From positions 55,607 through 119,606 of the forward strand of contig JAFADG010000061.1 in assembly GCA_023425025.1 (NCBI GenBank): a stretch of 64,000 nucleotides of DNA, given 5' to 3'. A program made the translations under genes and the position numbers. This document shows, piece after piece, positions 42,547 through 50,880 of the stretch. The notes beneath the pieces were generated by a model. It was not told the origin of the DNA. It saw only the letters and a program-made list of their open reading frames with translations, and ran no database searches. Position 1 is the first letter of the stretch. Each line of letters begins with the position of its first letter. This DNA is from Bacillota bacterium (lineage in GTDB: Bacteria > Bacillota > Clostridia > Christensenellales > Aristaeellaceae).

Positions 42547-43395
42547 ATGAACGCAAGATACAAGCAGCGCGCATTGGCATACGCCATGGTGCTTCCGTCC
42601 TTTTTATTGGTTGCCGTCATCATCGCCTATCCCATTGTCAACGCGGTGATCCGCAGCTTTGCCATCAAGGGGAAGCCCGGCGTTTATGGCTTTGACAATT
42701 ATGTGTATCTGTTCACCAACAAGATCGCCCTGGCCAATCTTTCCTACACCATTTTTGTCGTTATTGTAACCGTTGTGCTGTCCACCGTCATTGCCTACGG
42801 ACTGGCGCTGTACATCCGTTTTGCCAACTCCCGTATCAGCAAGCTCATCGGCTCGCTGTACCTCATCCCCCGCTTTATTCCCGGCATGGTGGCGGTGAAC
42901 GCCATGATTACCGTCATCCGCGACGGCGGCTTATTGGGCCGCGTCGCCACATCCATGGGGCTTGAATTCAGCCTGGGCTTCATGTATACGGAAAAAGGAA
43001 TCATCATGATGAACCTGTGGTTCAACATCCCCTTTGCCACCATGCTGCTGATGTCCGCCCTCTCCGGCATACAGGACGCGCTGATCGAGTCGGCCCGGGA
43101 CGCCGGCAGCGGCAAGCTGCAAATATTCAGAAGCATTGTATTGCCGCTGACCGCCAAGGACGTGTTTATCGCCGCCACCTTTATCTTTATGGGCAATGTC
43201 GGTTCTTACACCACACCTTTTTTGATGGGCGGAAACTATCCCGTCATGCTGGGCGTCTCGCTGTTCTCGCAGTTCAACAATCTGCAGTATGAACGGGCGG
43301 CCGCGCTTTCAGTGATCATGTTTCTGATATGTCTTGTATCGGCCGTTGTTTACATCTATACCAACATGAAGCCCCAAAGCTGGGAAAAACAATAG
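42547..43395 (+). CDS. ABC importer permease, PotB-like (importer 3)
   Basis: This 282-residue permease has six predicted spans and completes importer 3. It starts with LAYAMVLPSFLLVAVIIAYP, and the EAA loop is IQDALIESARDAGSGKLQIF near residues 176-195. TGAGGTGAA precedes the ATG at 42547. The two permeases of importer 3 flank the ATPase and binding-protein genes instead of being adjacent. Confidence 0.9.
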   Translation: MNARYKQRALAYAMVLPSFLLVAVIIAYPIVNAVIRSFAIKGKPGVYGFDNYVYLFTNKIALANLSYTIFVVIVTVVLSTVIAYGLALYIRFANSRISKLIGSLYLIPRFIPGMVAVNAMITVIRDGGLLGRVATSMGLEFSLGFMYTEKGIIMMNLWFNIPFATMLLMSALSGIQDALIESARDAGSGKLQIFRSIVLPLTAKDVFIAATFIFMGNVGSYTTPFLMGGNYPVMLGVSLFSQFNNLQYERAAALSVIMFLICLVSAVVYIYTNMKPQSWEKQ

Positions 43396-43442
43396 CAAAG
43401 CGCCGCCTGCCGCAATTGCGTGGCCTGGCAGGCCGTTGATGC

Positions 43443-43480
43443 AAACCGCCGTACAGCTCCTGCTGTACGGCGGTTTTTTC
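43443..43480 (+). terminator. Strong terminator after importer 3
   Basis: Fourteen-base arms (AAACCGCCGTACAG and exact complement) enclose CTCCTG and are followed by TTTTTTC overlapping the stem end. It separates the plus-strand cluster from the converging lpl-like operon. Confidence 0.9.
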
Positions 43481-43524
43481 GTGCATGCGCAAGAGTCATC
43501 AACAAAGCATGAATATCGCTTGTA

Positions 43525-44412
43525 TTAGCCCTTCACACTGCCCATTACAAGCCCTGTCGTAAAGTACTTTTGCAGGAACGGGTATACAATCAGCGTAGGT
43601 ATCAGACCCAGGAACAGCTGCGCGGCCCTGCCCGTCTGCTCATTCATACGGGCCAGCAGCGCGTAGTAGTCCGACCCGGACTGGCGAAGCATATCGTTGA
43701 AGTTGGTCAGCAGCGTCTGCAGGTAGGTCTGCAGCGGATAATTCTTGGGGTCATGCATGAACAGCGCCCCGGTGAACCAGTCATTCCAATGATATACGAA
43801 TGAAAACAAACCGACGGTTGCCAGCGCAGGCTTCAGTACCGGCAGGATCACGCTGAAAAGCGTGCGGAACAGGCCTGCCCCATCGATCATGGCGGCTTCT
43901 TCCAGCTCAGGCGGCAATCCGCGCATGAAGTTCATCAGAATGACCATGTTGAAGACAGGTACGGACAGCGGCAGCACCAGTGACCAAATGCTGTTCATCA
44001 GACCAAGCGAGCTTACCAAAATGTAGTAGGGTACCAGGCCTCCGCCAAAGAGCATTGTGATCACATAAAAAACCATATAGTAATTCCGTGCGCCAAAACG
44101 GTCCTTGGCCTTGGAAAGCGGGTAGGCGGTAGTGACCATCATGAACAGATTGATCGATACGCCCAGCAGGCAGCGTTGGACAGAAACCCACATAGCGCGC
44201 AGGAACTTGCCGTTTTGCATGGCGAACTCGTACGCCATGGTCGTGAAGCCCTCGGGCCAGAAGTAAACCTTGCCGGTGGAAACCGCTGCCGGTGAACTGA
44301 ATGAAACGGCAAGCGTGTTGAGCAACGGAAGGAAGCACGTTAGGCACACCAGGATAATAAATGTGTAATTGAACACACGGAAGATTTTCTGCCCCATTGT
44401 CATAAACTTCAT
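43525..44412 (-). CDS. lplC: ABC importer permease, LplC/YtcP-like (importer 4)
   Basis: This 295-residue permease has six predicted spans, of the LplC branch. It has VYFWPEGFTTMAYEFAMQN near residue 50, MLFGGGLVPYYILVSSLGL near 120, EAA loop PPELEEAAMIDGAGLFRTL, and tail FTTGLVMGSVKG. The features FGGGLVPYY and NDWFTGALF are highly characteristic of LplC/YtcP. AAGGGGGTGA precedes ATG 44412, 12 bases after lplB. It is last in the operon GH4-binding protein-LplB-LplC. Confidence 0.93.
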   Translation of the reverse strand: MKFMTMGQKIFRVFNYTFIILVCLTCFLPLLNTLAVSFSSPAAVSTGKVYFWPEGFTTMAYEFAMQNGKFLRAMWVSVQRCLLGVSINLFMMVTTAYPLSKAKDRFGARNYYMVFYVITMLFGGGLVPYYILVSSLGLMNSIWSLVLPLSVPVFNMVILMNFMRGLPPELEEAAMIDGAGLFRTLFSVILPVLKPALATVGLFSFVYHWNDWFTGALFMHDPKNYPLQTYLQTLLTNFNDMLRQSGSDYYALLARMNEQTGRAAQLFLGLIPTLIVYPFLQKYFTTGLVMGSVKG

Positions 44413-44424
44413 TTCGTCACCCCC

Positions 44425-45318
44425 TTAAAACACGCGGTAATTCGCAAATTTATAGGCAGTATACAGCGAAAGCGAAATCAGCGTACACGAGACGACACTC
44501 TTAAACAAGCCCACCGCGGTGCCGATGGCATATTTGCCGTTCTGAAGGCCGAGGCGGTAGACGAAGGTATCGATGATATCGCCTGTGGGATATACGGCGG
44601 GCGAGTAAAGGTTGTATACCTGGTCAAAGCCCGCATTGAGAACGTTACCCAAACCCAACACCGTCATCAGGATGATGATCGGGTATAGCATTGGCAGCGT
44701 AACGTACAGCGTTTGTTTCCACCGGCCGGCGCCGTCGATAACTGCAGCCTCATACAGCTCCGGATCGATGGAGGTAATGGAGGCCAGATATACCACCGTG
44801 CCAAAGCCAAACGTCTTCCAGACGTCGGTTAGGATCATCGTCCAGGGGAACACCCCCCGGTTGGAGATGAATTGAATCGGTTTGATACCGATCGCCTTGA
44901 GCATCATATTCACTATGCCGTCTGATGCCAGCAGGTTGATCAGGATACCCGCCATGATAACCCAGGAGATGAAGTTCGGAATGTATACAATGGTCTGGAA
45001 CAGCCGTTTTGCTCTTATAGCCCGCAGCTCGTTGAGCAGCAGGGCAAATATGACGGAAGACAGCGTCTGGATCACGATCTTGAAAAATGAAATAAAAAAG
45101 GTGTTGTAGATAGAACTGAGGAACTGGGGCGTGGAGAATACCAATTGAAAGTTATCCAGGCCGATCCAGGGCGAACCCCAGAAGCCGAGGCCCGGATTGT
45201 AGTTTTGGAAAGCCATGATGATTCCGTAGATGGGCAGGTACGAGAAGATAAACGTCAGGATGATGCCCGGAAGGAGCAGCAGGTGGAATGGCCATTCCTT
45301 CTTCAGCCGTCTGATCAT
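44425..45318 (-). CDS. lplB: ABC importer permease, LplB-like (importer 4)
   Basis: This 297-residue permease has six predicted spans, of the LplB branch. It has YLPIYGIIMAFQNYNPGLGF near residue 27, YIPNFISWVIMAGIL near 110, and PELYEAAVIDGAGRWKQTLY as the EAA loop. It ends KFANYRVF, as LplB proteins do. AGGAGG precedes the ATG. Between it and the binding-protein gene lies a strong stem-loop. Confidence 0.93.
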   Translation of the reverse strand: MIRRLKKEWPFHLLLLPGIILTFIFSYLPIYGIIMAFQNYNPGLGFWGSPWIGLDNFQLVFSTPQFLSSIYNTFFISFFKIVIQTLSSVIFALLLNELRAIRAKRLFQTIVYIPNFISWVIMAGILINLLASDGIVNMMLKAIGIKPIQFISNRGVFPWTMILTDVWKTFGFGTVVYLASITSIDPELYEAAVIDGAGRWKQTLYVTLPMLYPIIILMTVLGLGNVLNAGFDQVYNLYSPAVYPTGDIIDTFVYRLGLQNGKYAIGTAVGLFKSVVSCTLISLSLYTAYKFANYRVF

Positions 45319-45337
45319 GGTTGCTCCTCCTAAAATG

Positions 45338-45376
45338 CAGGATTCAGCGGCGACGATTTGCCGCCGCTGAATCCTG
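45338..45376 (-). other. Intercistronic stem-loop between binding protein and LplB
   Basis: Perfect 15-base arms (CAGGATTCAGCGGCG and complement) around 9 bases occupy most of the 82-base gap. On the minus strand TGCATTTT follows, then the lplB ribosome site. It probably limits transcription into the permeases or protects the binding-protein message. Confidence 0.75.
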
Positions 45377-45400
45377 TTTTATTACCCATGCCGGCGCGGT

Positions 45401-47065
45401 TTATTGGCCGCCGTACTGCGCGTTGACCGCGTCCTCCATGATCTGGCCGCCCTGGGCATACCAGTTTGCGAGCACCGTGTCATAGTAGTCCACAGGCTGT
45501 ACGCCCATAATGATCTCCATGACACCGTTCAGGATGATGTCGATGGTATTGACCGTTTTGTCGAATTCCGCGGGCGGCGGACCCCACATATCGGTCTTTT
45601 TCAGGAAATTGTTGTCGATGAGGAACTTGGCGTTGTAGTATGAGCAGCCTTCAAAGCCCTGCTGCAGGTAGGCGCCAATGCCGCCGGTATTCTTTTCGTT
45701 CAGCCAGCTGATGGAGTCGCCGTACTTTTTCTTCATGCCGGCGGTGAAAAGCTCAGAGGTGTCGCCGGTCTGCAGCGCCTTGAGCACGTGCTCGAACTGG
45801 ATCATGTCGGCCTGAGGATCGATGATGGCGAACGCGCCGGGCACATGCTCACGCTGGCCGTCCGTAAAGCCCTTGAACGCTTCTTCGGTGAGCGTGGTGG
45901 CAGGGTCAAACATGATTTTGTCGGTGAAGCTTAAGAGCTTCATGACAGCGGCGGGGTTTTTGCAGGTCTTGCTGACCACGATCACCTGACCGTTCGGGAA
46001 GCCGATCTGGCCCAGCACCTGGGATCCGTCGATGGTCGGGAGATTGAATGGGATCATATAGGCGTTATCGCTCCCCTGAGCGGCAACCAGGTTGGGTCCG
46101 TTGAGCCAGCCCTGCCACTGATAGAAGGGCTGCATGCCGACCTTGCCGTTGACAATATCCTGGTTCATCTTGTTTACGTCAAAGTTGGCGAAGTCCGGGC
46201 TGATGATGCCTTCCTGGTACCACTTGGCCCAGTAGGTCAGCGCGGTCTTGAACTCCTTATGGGAGATGCCCGCCTTGATGCGGCCGGTTTCGTCCTTGTA
46301 CCAGAAATACTGCGAGTTGGCGTTGGCGGGGTTGCCCAGGTACACGCCGAACATCGGCCCCGTCATGAACAGGTCCTCGAGCTTGTTCTCGATGGCCAGG
46401 CCGTATCCGCCGTGCTCCTCGATGAACTTACTGGCCAGATTTTCAAAATCCTCGACCGTCTTCAGTGCCGGGGAACCCGCGGCCTCATACCAGTCCTTGC
46501 GGATCCAGATGTACTTGGGCTGGTCGATGATGCCGTAGTAATATCCCGGAATACCATAAATGCGGCCTTCAACGGTGCTCTGCTTGATGGTGTCCGGATC
46601 GGTCTTTTCGTAGTCGCGAATGCGCTGCGATGTATTGTCGTTATAGTAGTCGGTGATGTCCAGCAGCAGGCCGGCCTCCATCAGTTGACGGAATTGGACA
46701 TAGTTGCACTTGAACACGTCCGGCAGGGTACCGGAAGCGATCGTCATGTTGAGCTTGGTATCGTACTGGGTGTTGCCCTCGTCGATCCAATCGTAGGTCA
46801 CTTCGATACCAAGCTCATTCAGCCACGCGCGGGTCCAGGGGTTGTTGCGCTGATCGTCGCCGTTTTCAAATACCTGATCCATGCCGGTACCCTTGACGGT
46901 GGTGATGTTTATCACGGTCGGATAGGGGGCATCCCAGCTGCCTTCGGGGATGGGCTGTGCCTCACGGGTTCCCTTTGCCGTCTGTTCGGCCATCGCCGGC
47001 GTCAATGCCAGCAGCATCATGACTACCAGGAGCACCGAAACGACTTGCCTAGACACCTTGTTCAT
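45401..47065 (-). CDS. lplA: Extracellular solute-binding protein, LplA-like (importer 4)
   Basis: This 554-residue binding protein has the large size typical of the LplA/YtcQ class (about 500-560). The signal peptide NKVSRQVVSVLLVVMMLLAL ends PAMA-EQ and has no Cys, whereas most Firmicute LplA proteins are lipoproteins. Mature motifs include GIEVTYDWIDEGNTQYDTK, ASGTLPDVFKCNY, YGIPGYYYGIIDQPKYIWIR and KDWYEAAG, typical of the family. AGGGAGGAAA lies before ATG 47065; the frame stays open upstream without a ribosome site. It follows the GH4 gene and precedes lplB. Confidence 0.9.
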   Translation of the reverse strand: MNKVSRQVVSVLLVVMMLLALTPAMAEQTAKGTREAQPIPEGSWDAPYPTVINITTVKGTGMDQVFENGDDQRNNPWTRAWLNELGIEVTYDWIDEGNTQYDTKLNMTIASGTLPDVFKCNYVQFRQLMEAGLLLDITDYYNDNTSQRIRDYEKTDPDTIKQSTVEGRIYGIPGYYYGIIDQPKYIWIRKDWYEAAGSPALKTVEDFENLASKFIEEHGGYGLAIENKLEDLFMTGPMFGVYLGNPANANSQYFWYKDETGRIKAGISHKEFKTALTYWAKWYQEGIISPDFANFDVNKMNQDIVNGKVGMQPFYQWQGWLNGPNLVAAQGSDNAYMIPFNLPTIDGSQVLGQIGFPNGQVIVVSKTCKNPAAVMKLLSFTDKIMFDPATTLTEEAFKGFTDGQREHVPGAFAIIDPQADMIQFEHVLKALQTGDTSELFTAGMKKKYGDSISWLNEKNTGGIGAYLQQGFEGCSYYNAKFLIDNNFLKKTDMWGPPPAEFDKTVNTIDIILNGVMEIIMGVQPVDYYDTVLANWYAQGGQIMEDAVNAQYGGQ

Positions 47066-47132
47066 CAAACTTTCCTCCCTTATTTTGTTATCACCAGGAT
47101 AACTTGGATACACAATACCTGGTGTAATCTAT

Positions 47133-48644
47133 TTAATTCTCAATGTTTTCCTTCGCCGCGGCGCTGGCCATGGCCCGTGATTTGGCTTTGTCCTCGCTCA
47201 TCTGTTCGATGCTCTTAACACCCAAGCGAGCCGCACCCTTGTAGCCTTCCTTGGTGTGGATCAGGCTGCCCTTTGCAAAACGCTCTTGGGCTTGCCCGAT
47301 AGCTTCCTTGTATTGGGGCAGCCATTGCGCTTGGGCGATGAGCATCTCATCAACCATCTGCCAGACTTCCGGGGGATTGCAGACCGCGCCGGTAAGCGGG
47401 TCGAGCAGCACAGCCTGTTTGAGAAGGCCGGCATCACCGGTTACTGCCGCCTTGACGGCCATGCGCTGCACACTGACGGATTGAGCGCAGATTGCAGCAC
47501 ACCCCAGCGGCAGATCGCCGACCTGCGGGATTTGCACACCATTAAAGTTGACGTAACCCGGCACCTCGACCACGCAGTCGTCAGGCAGGTTGGAGATGGC
47601 CCCGTTGTTGATCACATTGAAGTGGCCCCTGTAGGTACGGCCGGTTTCCAGACCTTCAATGATATAGGAGCCGTGCTCACTGCCCCGGTCCGTACCGTCG
47701 TACTTCCTGGGCGGCTCTTTGAGCCAATTGGGGAAGTCCACCTCAAACCAGTTGCGTCCCTCGGTGCATACACGCAAATAGCCGGCTGTTTCACCGTTTA
47801 TCCAGCTGATCCAGGAATCTTGCTGCACGTCGATCCAATCCACAAGCTCCTCCGGGCGCTTCCTGTACCAGGCCAGATATTCGCTCAGGTGACCGTTGGA
47901 CTCGGTGGAGTAGTAGCCGAACCGGCGAAGAATGTCGATGCGCACCTTCTCTGTGCGGGACAGATACTCGTCCTTTTCAAATGCGGGAAGAATCTTGTCC
48001 AGCAGGCTCTCTCCGTTATGCTTGACGGAAATGTACCAGGTTTGATGGTTCAGGCCCGCGCAGATGATGTCCACTTCTTCTTTTTTGTAACCCAGCGCCT
48101 TGGCAATCTGCTCGTGCCCATGCTGTACGCCGTGGCACAAGCCGATGGTGTTTACGCCGCCATAGGTGTTGCAGGCCCACGTCACCATGGCGTTGGGGTT
48201 GGAGTAGTTCAAATGCAGCACGTCAGGCGCGCACACCTCGCGCATGTCCTTGCAGAAATCCAGCATCGCCGCGATCACACGCTGGCCATACATAATGCCG
48301 CCAACGCACAGCGTGTCCCCTACACACTGGTCCACCCCATACTTCAGGGGGATATTGATGTCCGTCGCAAATGCCTCCAGGCCGCCGATTCGCACGCTGT
48401 TGATGACATACTTGGCGCCTTTCAGCGCTTCGCGCCGGTCCGTGGTCGCAAAAATCTGAATGTTCAACCCATTCATATTGATATCACGCTGGCACAATTG
48501 GGTGACCATATCCAGATTATGCTGGTTAATATCCGTGAATGCAATTTCTATATCATGAAACTCCGGAACAGAAAGGATATCCGTCAGCAGCGCGCGCGTA
48601 AAGCCAAGGCTGCCTGCGCCAATAAACGTGACCTTGAACGACAT
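47133..48644 (-). CDS. lplD: GH4 family NAD-dependent glycosidase, LplD/MelA-like
   Basis: This 503-residue cytoplasmic enzyme of glycoside hydrolase family 4 cleaves glycosides by an NAD-assisted oxidation, elimination and reduction mechanism with a divalent metal. It has the nucleotide-binding FIGAGSLGFTRALLTDIL, NYSNPNAMVTWA (Asn), GLCHGVQHG (Cys and His metal ligands) and AGLNHQTWY. It is longer than most family members (about 430-480). Linkage in the order GH4, LplA, LplB, LplC recalls the lplABCD genes of Bacillus subtilis, whose LplD has been described as an alpha-galacturonidase; alpha-galactosidase is the main alternative. GGAGG lies about 8 bases before ATG 48644. Confidence 0.85.
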   Translation of the reverse strand: MSFKVTFIGAGSLGFTRALLTDILSVPEFHDIEIAFTDINQHNLDMVTQLCQRDINMNGLNIQIFATTDRREALKGAKYVINSVRIGGLEAFATDINIPLKYGVDQCVGDTLCVGGIMYGQRVIAAMLDFCKDMREVCAPDVLHLNYSNPNAMVTWACNTYGGVNTIGLCHGVQHGHEQIAKALGYKKEEVDIICAGLNHQTWYISVKHNGESLLDKILPAFEKDEYLSRTEKVRIDILRRFGYYSTESNGHLSEYLAWYRKRPEELVDWIDVQQDSWISWINGETAGYLRVCTEGRNWFEVDFPNWLKEPPRKYDGTDRGSEHGSYIIEGLETGRTYRGHFNVINNGAISNLPDDCVVEVPGYVNFNGVQIPQVGDLPLGCAAICAQSVSVQRMAVKAAVTGDAGLLKQAVLLDPLTGAVCNPPEVWQMVDEMLIAQAQWLPQYKEAIGQAQERFAKGSLIHTKEGYKGAARLGVKSIEQMSEDKAKSRAMASAAAKENIEN

Positions 48645-48740
48645 AAATTCATCCTCCACCCTTTCGGTTGCCTTCAAAACCTCCCAAACCGGGACTCAAA
48701 GGCATCATATTACGTCATTTTCCGCAAAATAAAAGCAGGT

Positions 48741-48786
48741 AATAACACCAAGGCACGAATGCAATAGCGGTTGGTGTTTGGTTATT
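48741..48786. promoter_or_regulatory. Inverted repeat in the GH4 leader
   Basis: AATAACACCAA at 48741-48751 mirrors TTGGTGTTTGGTTATT at 48771-48786 with a 3-base insertion. It lies about 100-140 bases before the GH4 start, downstream of the probable promoter. It could be an operator or an mRNA hairpin. Confidence 0.45.
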
Positions 48787-48940
48787 ATATTACGGTCCCC
48801 GTCCCATCCTTTTACGCAACGAACAACGCCAAGCCATTCCACATGGAAACAACCCCTGTATGATAACCTCCTGCAATTTTGAATGCACGCTCTGTACATT
48901 CTTCTACAGGCATCATACTATATGCAAAGCAAATGAGTGG

Positions 48941-48984
48941 AATATATTTTGACTATGCACAATTTAAATGTAATATATTCTGAC
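48941..48984 (-). promoter_or_regulatory. Direct-repeat operator, probable AraC-type regulator site
   Basis: AATATATTTTGAC (48941-48953) and AATATATTCTGAC (48972-48984) differ at one base and start exactly 31 bases apart, about three helical turns. They lie upstream of a TATAGT at about -10 distance for the GH4 operon. AraC-family activators typically bind such tandem half-sites beside a weak -35. Confidence 0.6.
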
Positions 48985-49053
48985 ATTTTTAGTTTTTGTC
49001 TACGGATGTGACAGCTTTTCATTCCTCTACAGTGCTTGCGTTTTTTTATTTGT

Positions 49054-50028
49054 TCAAATTTCTGTTTCAACGAAATCATCCACTATATTATCAAACATGT
49101 AAAGCTGACGTTTCTGATGCTTTACGCTATGCTTCCTATACTCTTGTGGAGAAACGCCAGTAATCATAGTAAATACATGGGAGAAATGCTGCCTTGAATT
49201 ATATCCGACGCTGACCGCAATATCCACGATCGGATCTTCCGTGCAGGAAAGCATGAATTTGGCACGCTCGATGCGCACGACATTCAGATATTCAATCATT
49301 GTCTGGCCGCATGTCTGTTTGAATATCCGTTGCAGATAAGACGGGTTAATCCCAATTTCTTTCGCGATGTCATTTATTCTGACATTTTCCTGGATCCGGT
49401 CATGCAGGAGCATCAACGCTTTTTTTACATGCAAAAGCAAATGAACACTGCTGATCACTTCCTGGTTTTCTTGGGCAAATCGAACCAGAAGATGTGCAAG
49501 CGCAGTATCTATCAGCGCACGCGCAGAGGCATGCTGATTGCATGATGCAAAGCACTCCACCACTTGAGACAAAGCGGTGTACATATTTCCGGATATGTCC
49601 ACTCCCCGCATGATAGGGCGTCCATTTTCCAACAGACTCTTAAAGTCGATGGACGATTTGCATAGGCTTTCAATGGTCACCGGTGTACATTCTTCTTGGC
49701 GGACAGAGAATTCAACGTTGGCCATATAGCAGTTAAGAGGCACTTCCAGCGCATGAAGAACACCCGCATCCAGCAGTATATATTCTCCTGGGCCCAAATT
49801 TTCCACATGACGGCCGGTCACCTTGGTAGTTTTATACCTGTTATCATGAGAGAATTGAAGAATGTGTATGCGGCATGTTCCCTTGAGCACATACATAATT
49901 TCTATTCTGGAGTGATAATGGGGCGACATCTTGAAGCCGTCCAAGGTGCGTGAATAGCAGGCCTCCACTGTCGCCCAAAAATCTCCCGTTTGAATCTTTT
50001 GATCATACAAACTATATGACTCCATCAA
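49054..50028 (-). CDS. AraC family transcriptional regulator
   Basis: This 324-residue protein has an N-terminal cupin sensor domain (about residues 20-110: MSPHYHSRIEIMYVLKGTC, then LGPGEYILLDAGVLHALEVP) and a C-terminal AraC DNA-binding domain with two helix-turn-helix units (about 205-305: VRINDIAKEIGINPSYLQRI and PIVDIAVSVGYNSRQHFSHV, then FTMITGVSPQEYRK). It lies upstream of and in the same direction as the GH4-lpl operon, separated by 409 bases holding direct repeats. It most likely senses the imported sugar and activates that operon. GGATGGAG precedes ATG 50028, and M2 is an equally possible start. Confidence 0.92.
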   Translation of the reverse strand: MMESYSLYDQKIQTGDFWATVEACYSRTLDGFKMSPHYHSRIEIMYVLKGTCRIHILQFSHDNRYKTTKVTGRHVENLGPGEYILLDAGVLHALEVPLNCYMANVEFSVRQEECTPVTIESLCKSSIDFKSLLENGRPIMRGVDISGNMYTALSQVVECFASCNQHASARALIDTALAHLLVRFAQENQEVISSVHLLLHVKKALMLLHDRIQENVRINDIAKEIGINPSYLQRIFKQTCGQTMIEYLNVVRIERAKFMLSCTEDPIVDIAVSVGYNSRQHFSHVFTMITGVSPQEYRKHSVKHQKRQLYMFDNIVDDFVETEI

Positions 50029-50235
50029 ACTCCATCCTCTTCAATATGCATGTATAAATCTTTTGGCCTTTGTACGCATTATAGCACAAGCGGCATAACA
50101 ACATAAATATATTGCACAATTACCTTGCTGCCATTATCATAGAGCTTGAGGCAATCAATGTCAATAATTGACTGATGAAAAAGACCTAAACGCATAACGG
50201 TTCTCGAATATGGTTTGCTTGCCGGCAGGAAAATA

Positions 50236-50275
50236 TAAAAACAACCCTGAAATCAAATGATCTCTGGGCTGTTTT
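50236..50275 (-). terminator. Terminator following the tRNA fragment
   Basis: On the minus strand AACAGCCC pairs with GGGTTGTT (one G-T pair) and is followed by TTTTATATTTT. It stands where a tRNA terminator would, just after the CCA. Confidence 0.65.
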
Positions 50276-50276
50276 G

Positions 50277-50322
50277 TGGCCGAGGCGACAGGATTTGAAC
50301 CTGCGGCCTTTGGGCCCAAACC
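50277..50322 (-). pseudogene. 3' fragment of a tRNA-Pro-like gene
   Basis: Read on the minus strand, the end GCAGG-TTCAAAT-CCTGT is a complete T arm, followed by the acceptor strand CGCCTCG, discriminator G and an encoded CCA. Before it, TTTGGGC resembles the anticodon loop of tRNA-Pro(GGG). The matching 5' acceptor strand CGAGGCG and D arm are absent upstream, so this cannot make a tRNA. Such 3' halves are typical of attachment sites left by integrative elements. The amino-acid identity is uncertain. Confidence 0.55.
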
Positions 50323-50347
50323 GAAACATACGTTCTAACAGAGATTG

Positions 50348-50380
50348 AAAAGCCCACAGTGTCTGCCTGTTCGGGCTTTT
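50348..50380. repeat. Stem-loop in the AraC-RHS intergenic region
   Basis: AAAAGCCC and GGGCTTTT pair across 17 bases, a form that could terminate transcripts in either direction. The surrounding region, 50029 to 50700, otherwise shows no gene. Confidence 0.5.
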
Positions 50381-50719
50381 GCATTGGCGCTTTCAGTCAA
50401 GGAAAGACCTATTGGGCTGCAGTATTGTTGCATCATCTTGCGTTTGAGGGAACTTGCCAAGTGCAAGGGCGGACGGGTTTCATGCAAAACCACATCAAAA
50501 AGAAATAACTGTATATCCAAGTTTCTATTGTCAAGATTCTCTTTCTTTTTGGTGCCCCGACGAGACTAGAACCTAATACTCTGTATTAATGCAGAATAGA
50601 TTTTGGGCCGGAGGGCATCGATATCGAGTGAAACTGACTATATGGCTTTTGAGAACTCTATAGCTACACAATTTCAATTATTGAATTGTAACAGATTAGC
50701 CAAATTAACAGATAGGCAC

Positions 50720-50747
50720 TTGAAATCAAGACCATATTTGATATAAT
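50720..50747 (+). promoter_or_regulatory. Strong promoter of a short transcription unit
   Basis: TTGAAA (50720-50725) is 16 bases from a perfect TATAAT (50742-50747). The transcript would begin near 50754, only 32 bases before a small frame and about 130 bases before a terminator-like hairpin. Confidence 0.7.
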
Positions 50748-50785
50748 CAAGTAAGAAATAACAAAATAAGACAATGGAGAAATGT

Positions 50786-50854
50786 ATGTATCTAGAAAAT
50801 TCATCAGTAAAAGGGCATATCGCAAATGATCAGCTGAAAAATACTGGTACTTAA
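50786..50854 (+). CDS. Putative 22-residue peptide in a short transcript
   Basis: The frame MYLENSSVKGHIANDQLKNT plus two residues follows GGAG by 6 bases. A second ATG at 50782 opens a 15-codon frame but is too close to the ribosome site. The peptide is not hydrophobic, so it is not an obvious type I toxin. It may be a leader peptide, or the transcript may act as RNA. Confidence 0.35.
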   Translation: MYLENSSVKGHIANDQLKNTGT

Positions 50855-50880
50855 ATTGCTCAATCAATTTGCTCTAGCGG

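Noticed and set aside
50345..50569. 74-codon plus-strand frame in the AraC-RHS gap
   Set aside because: It has no ribosome site, contains a terminator-like stem-loop at its start and shows no protein-like pattern.
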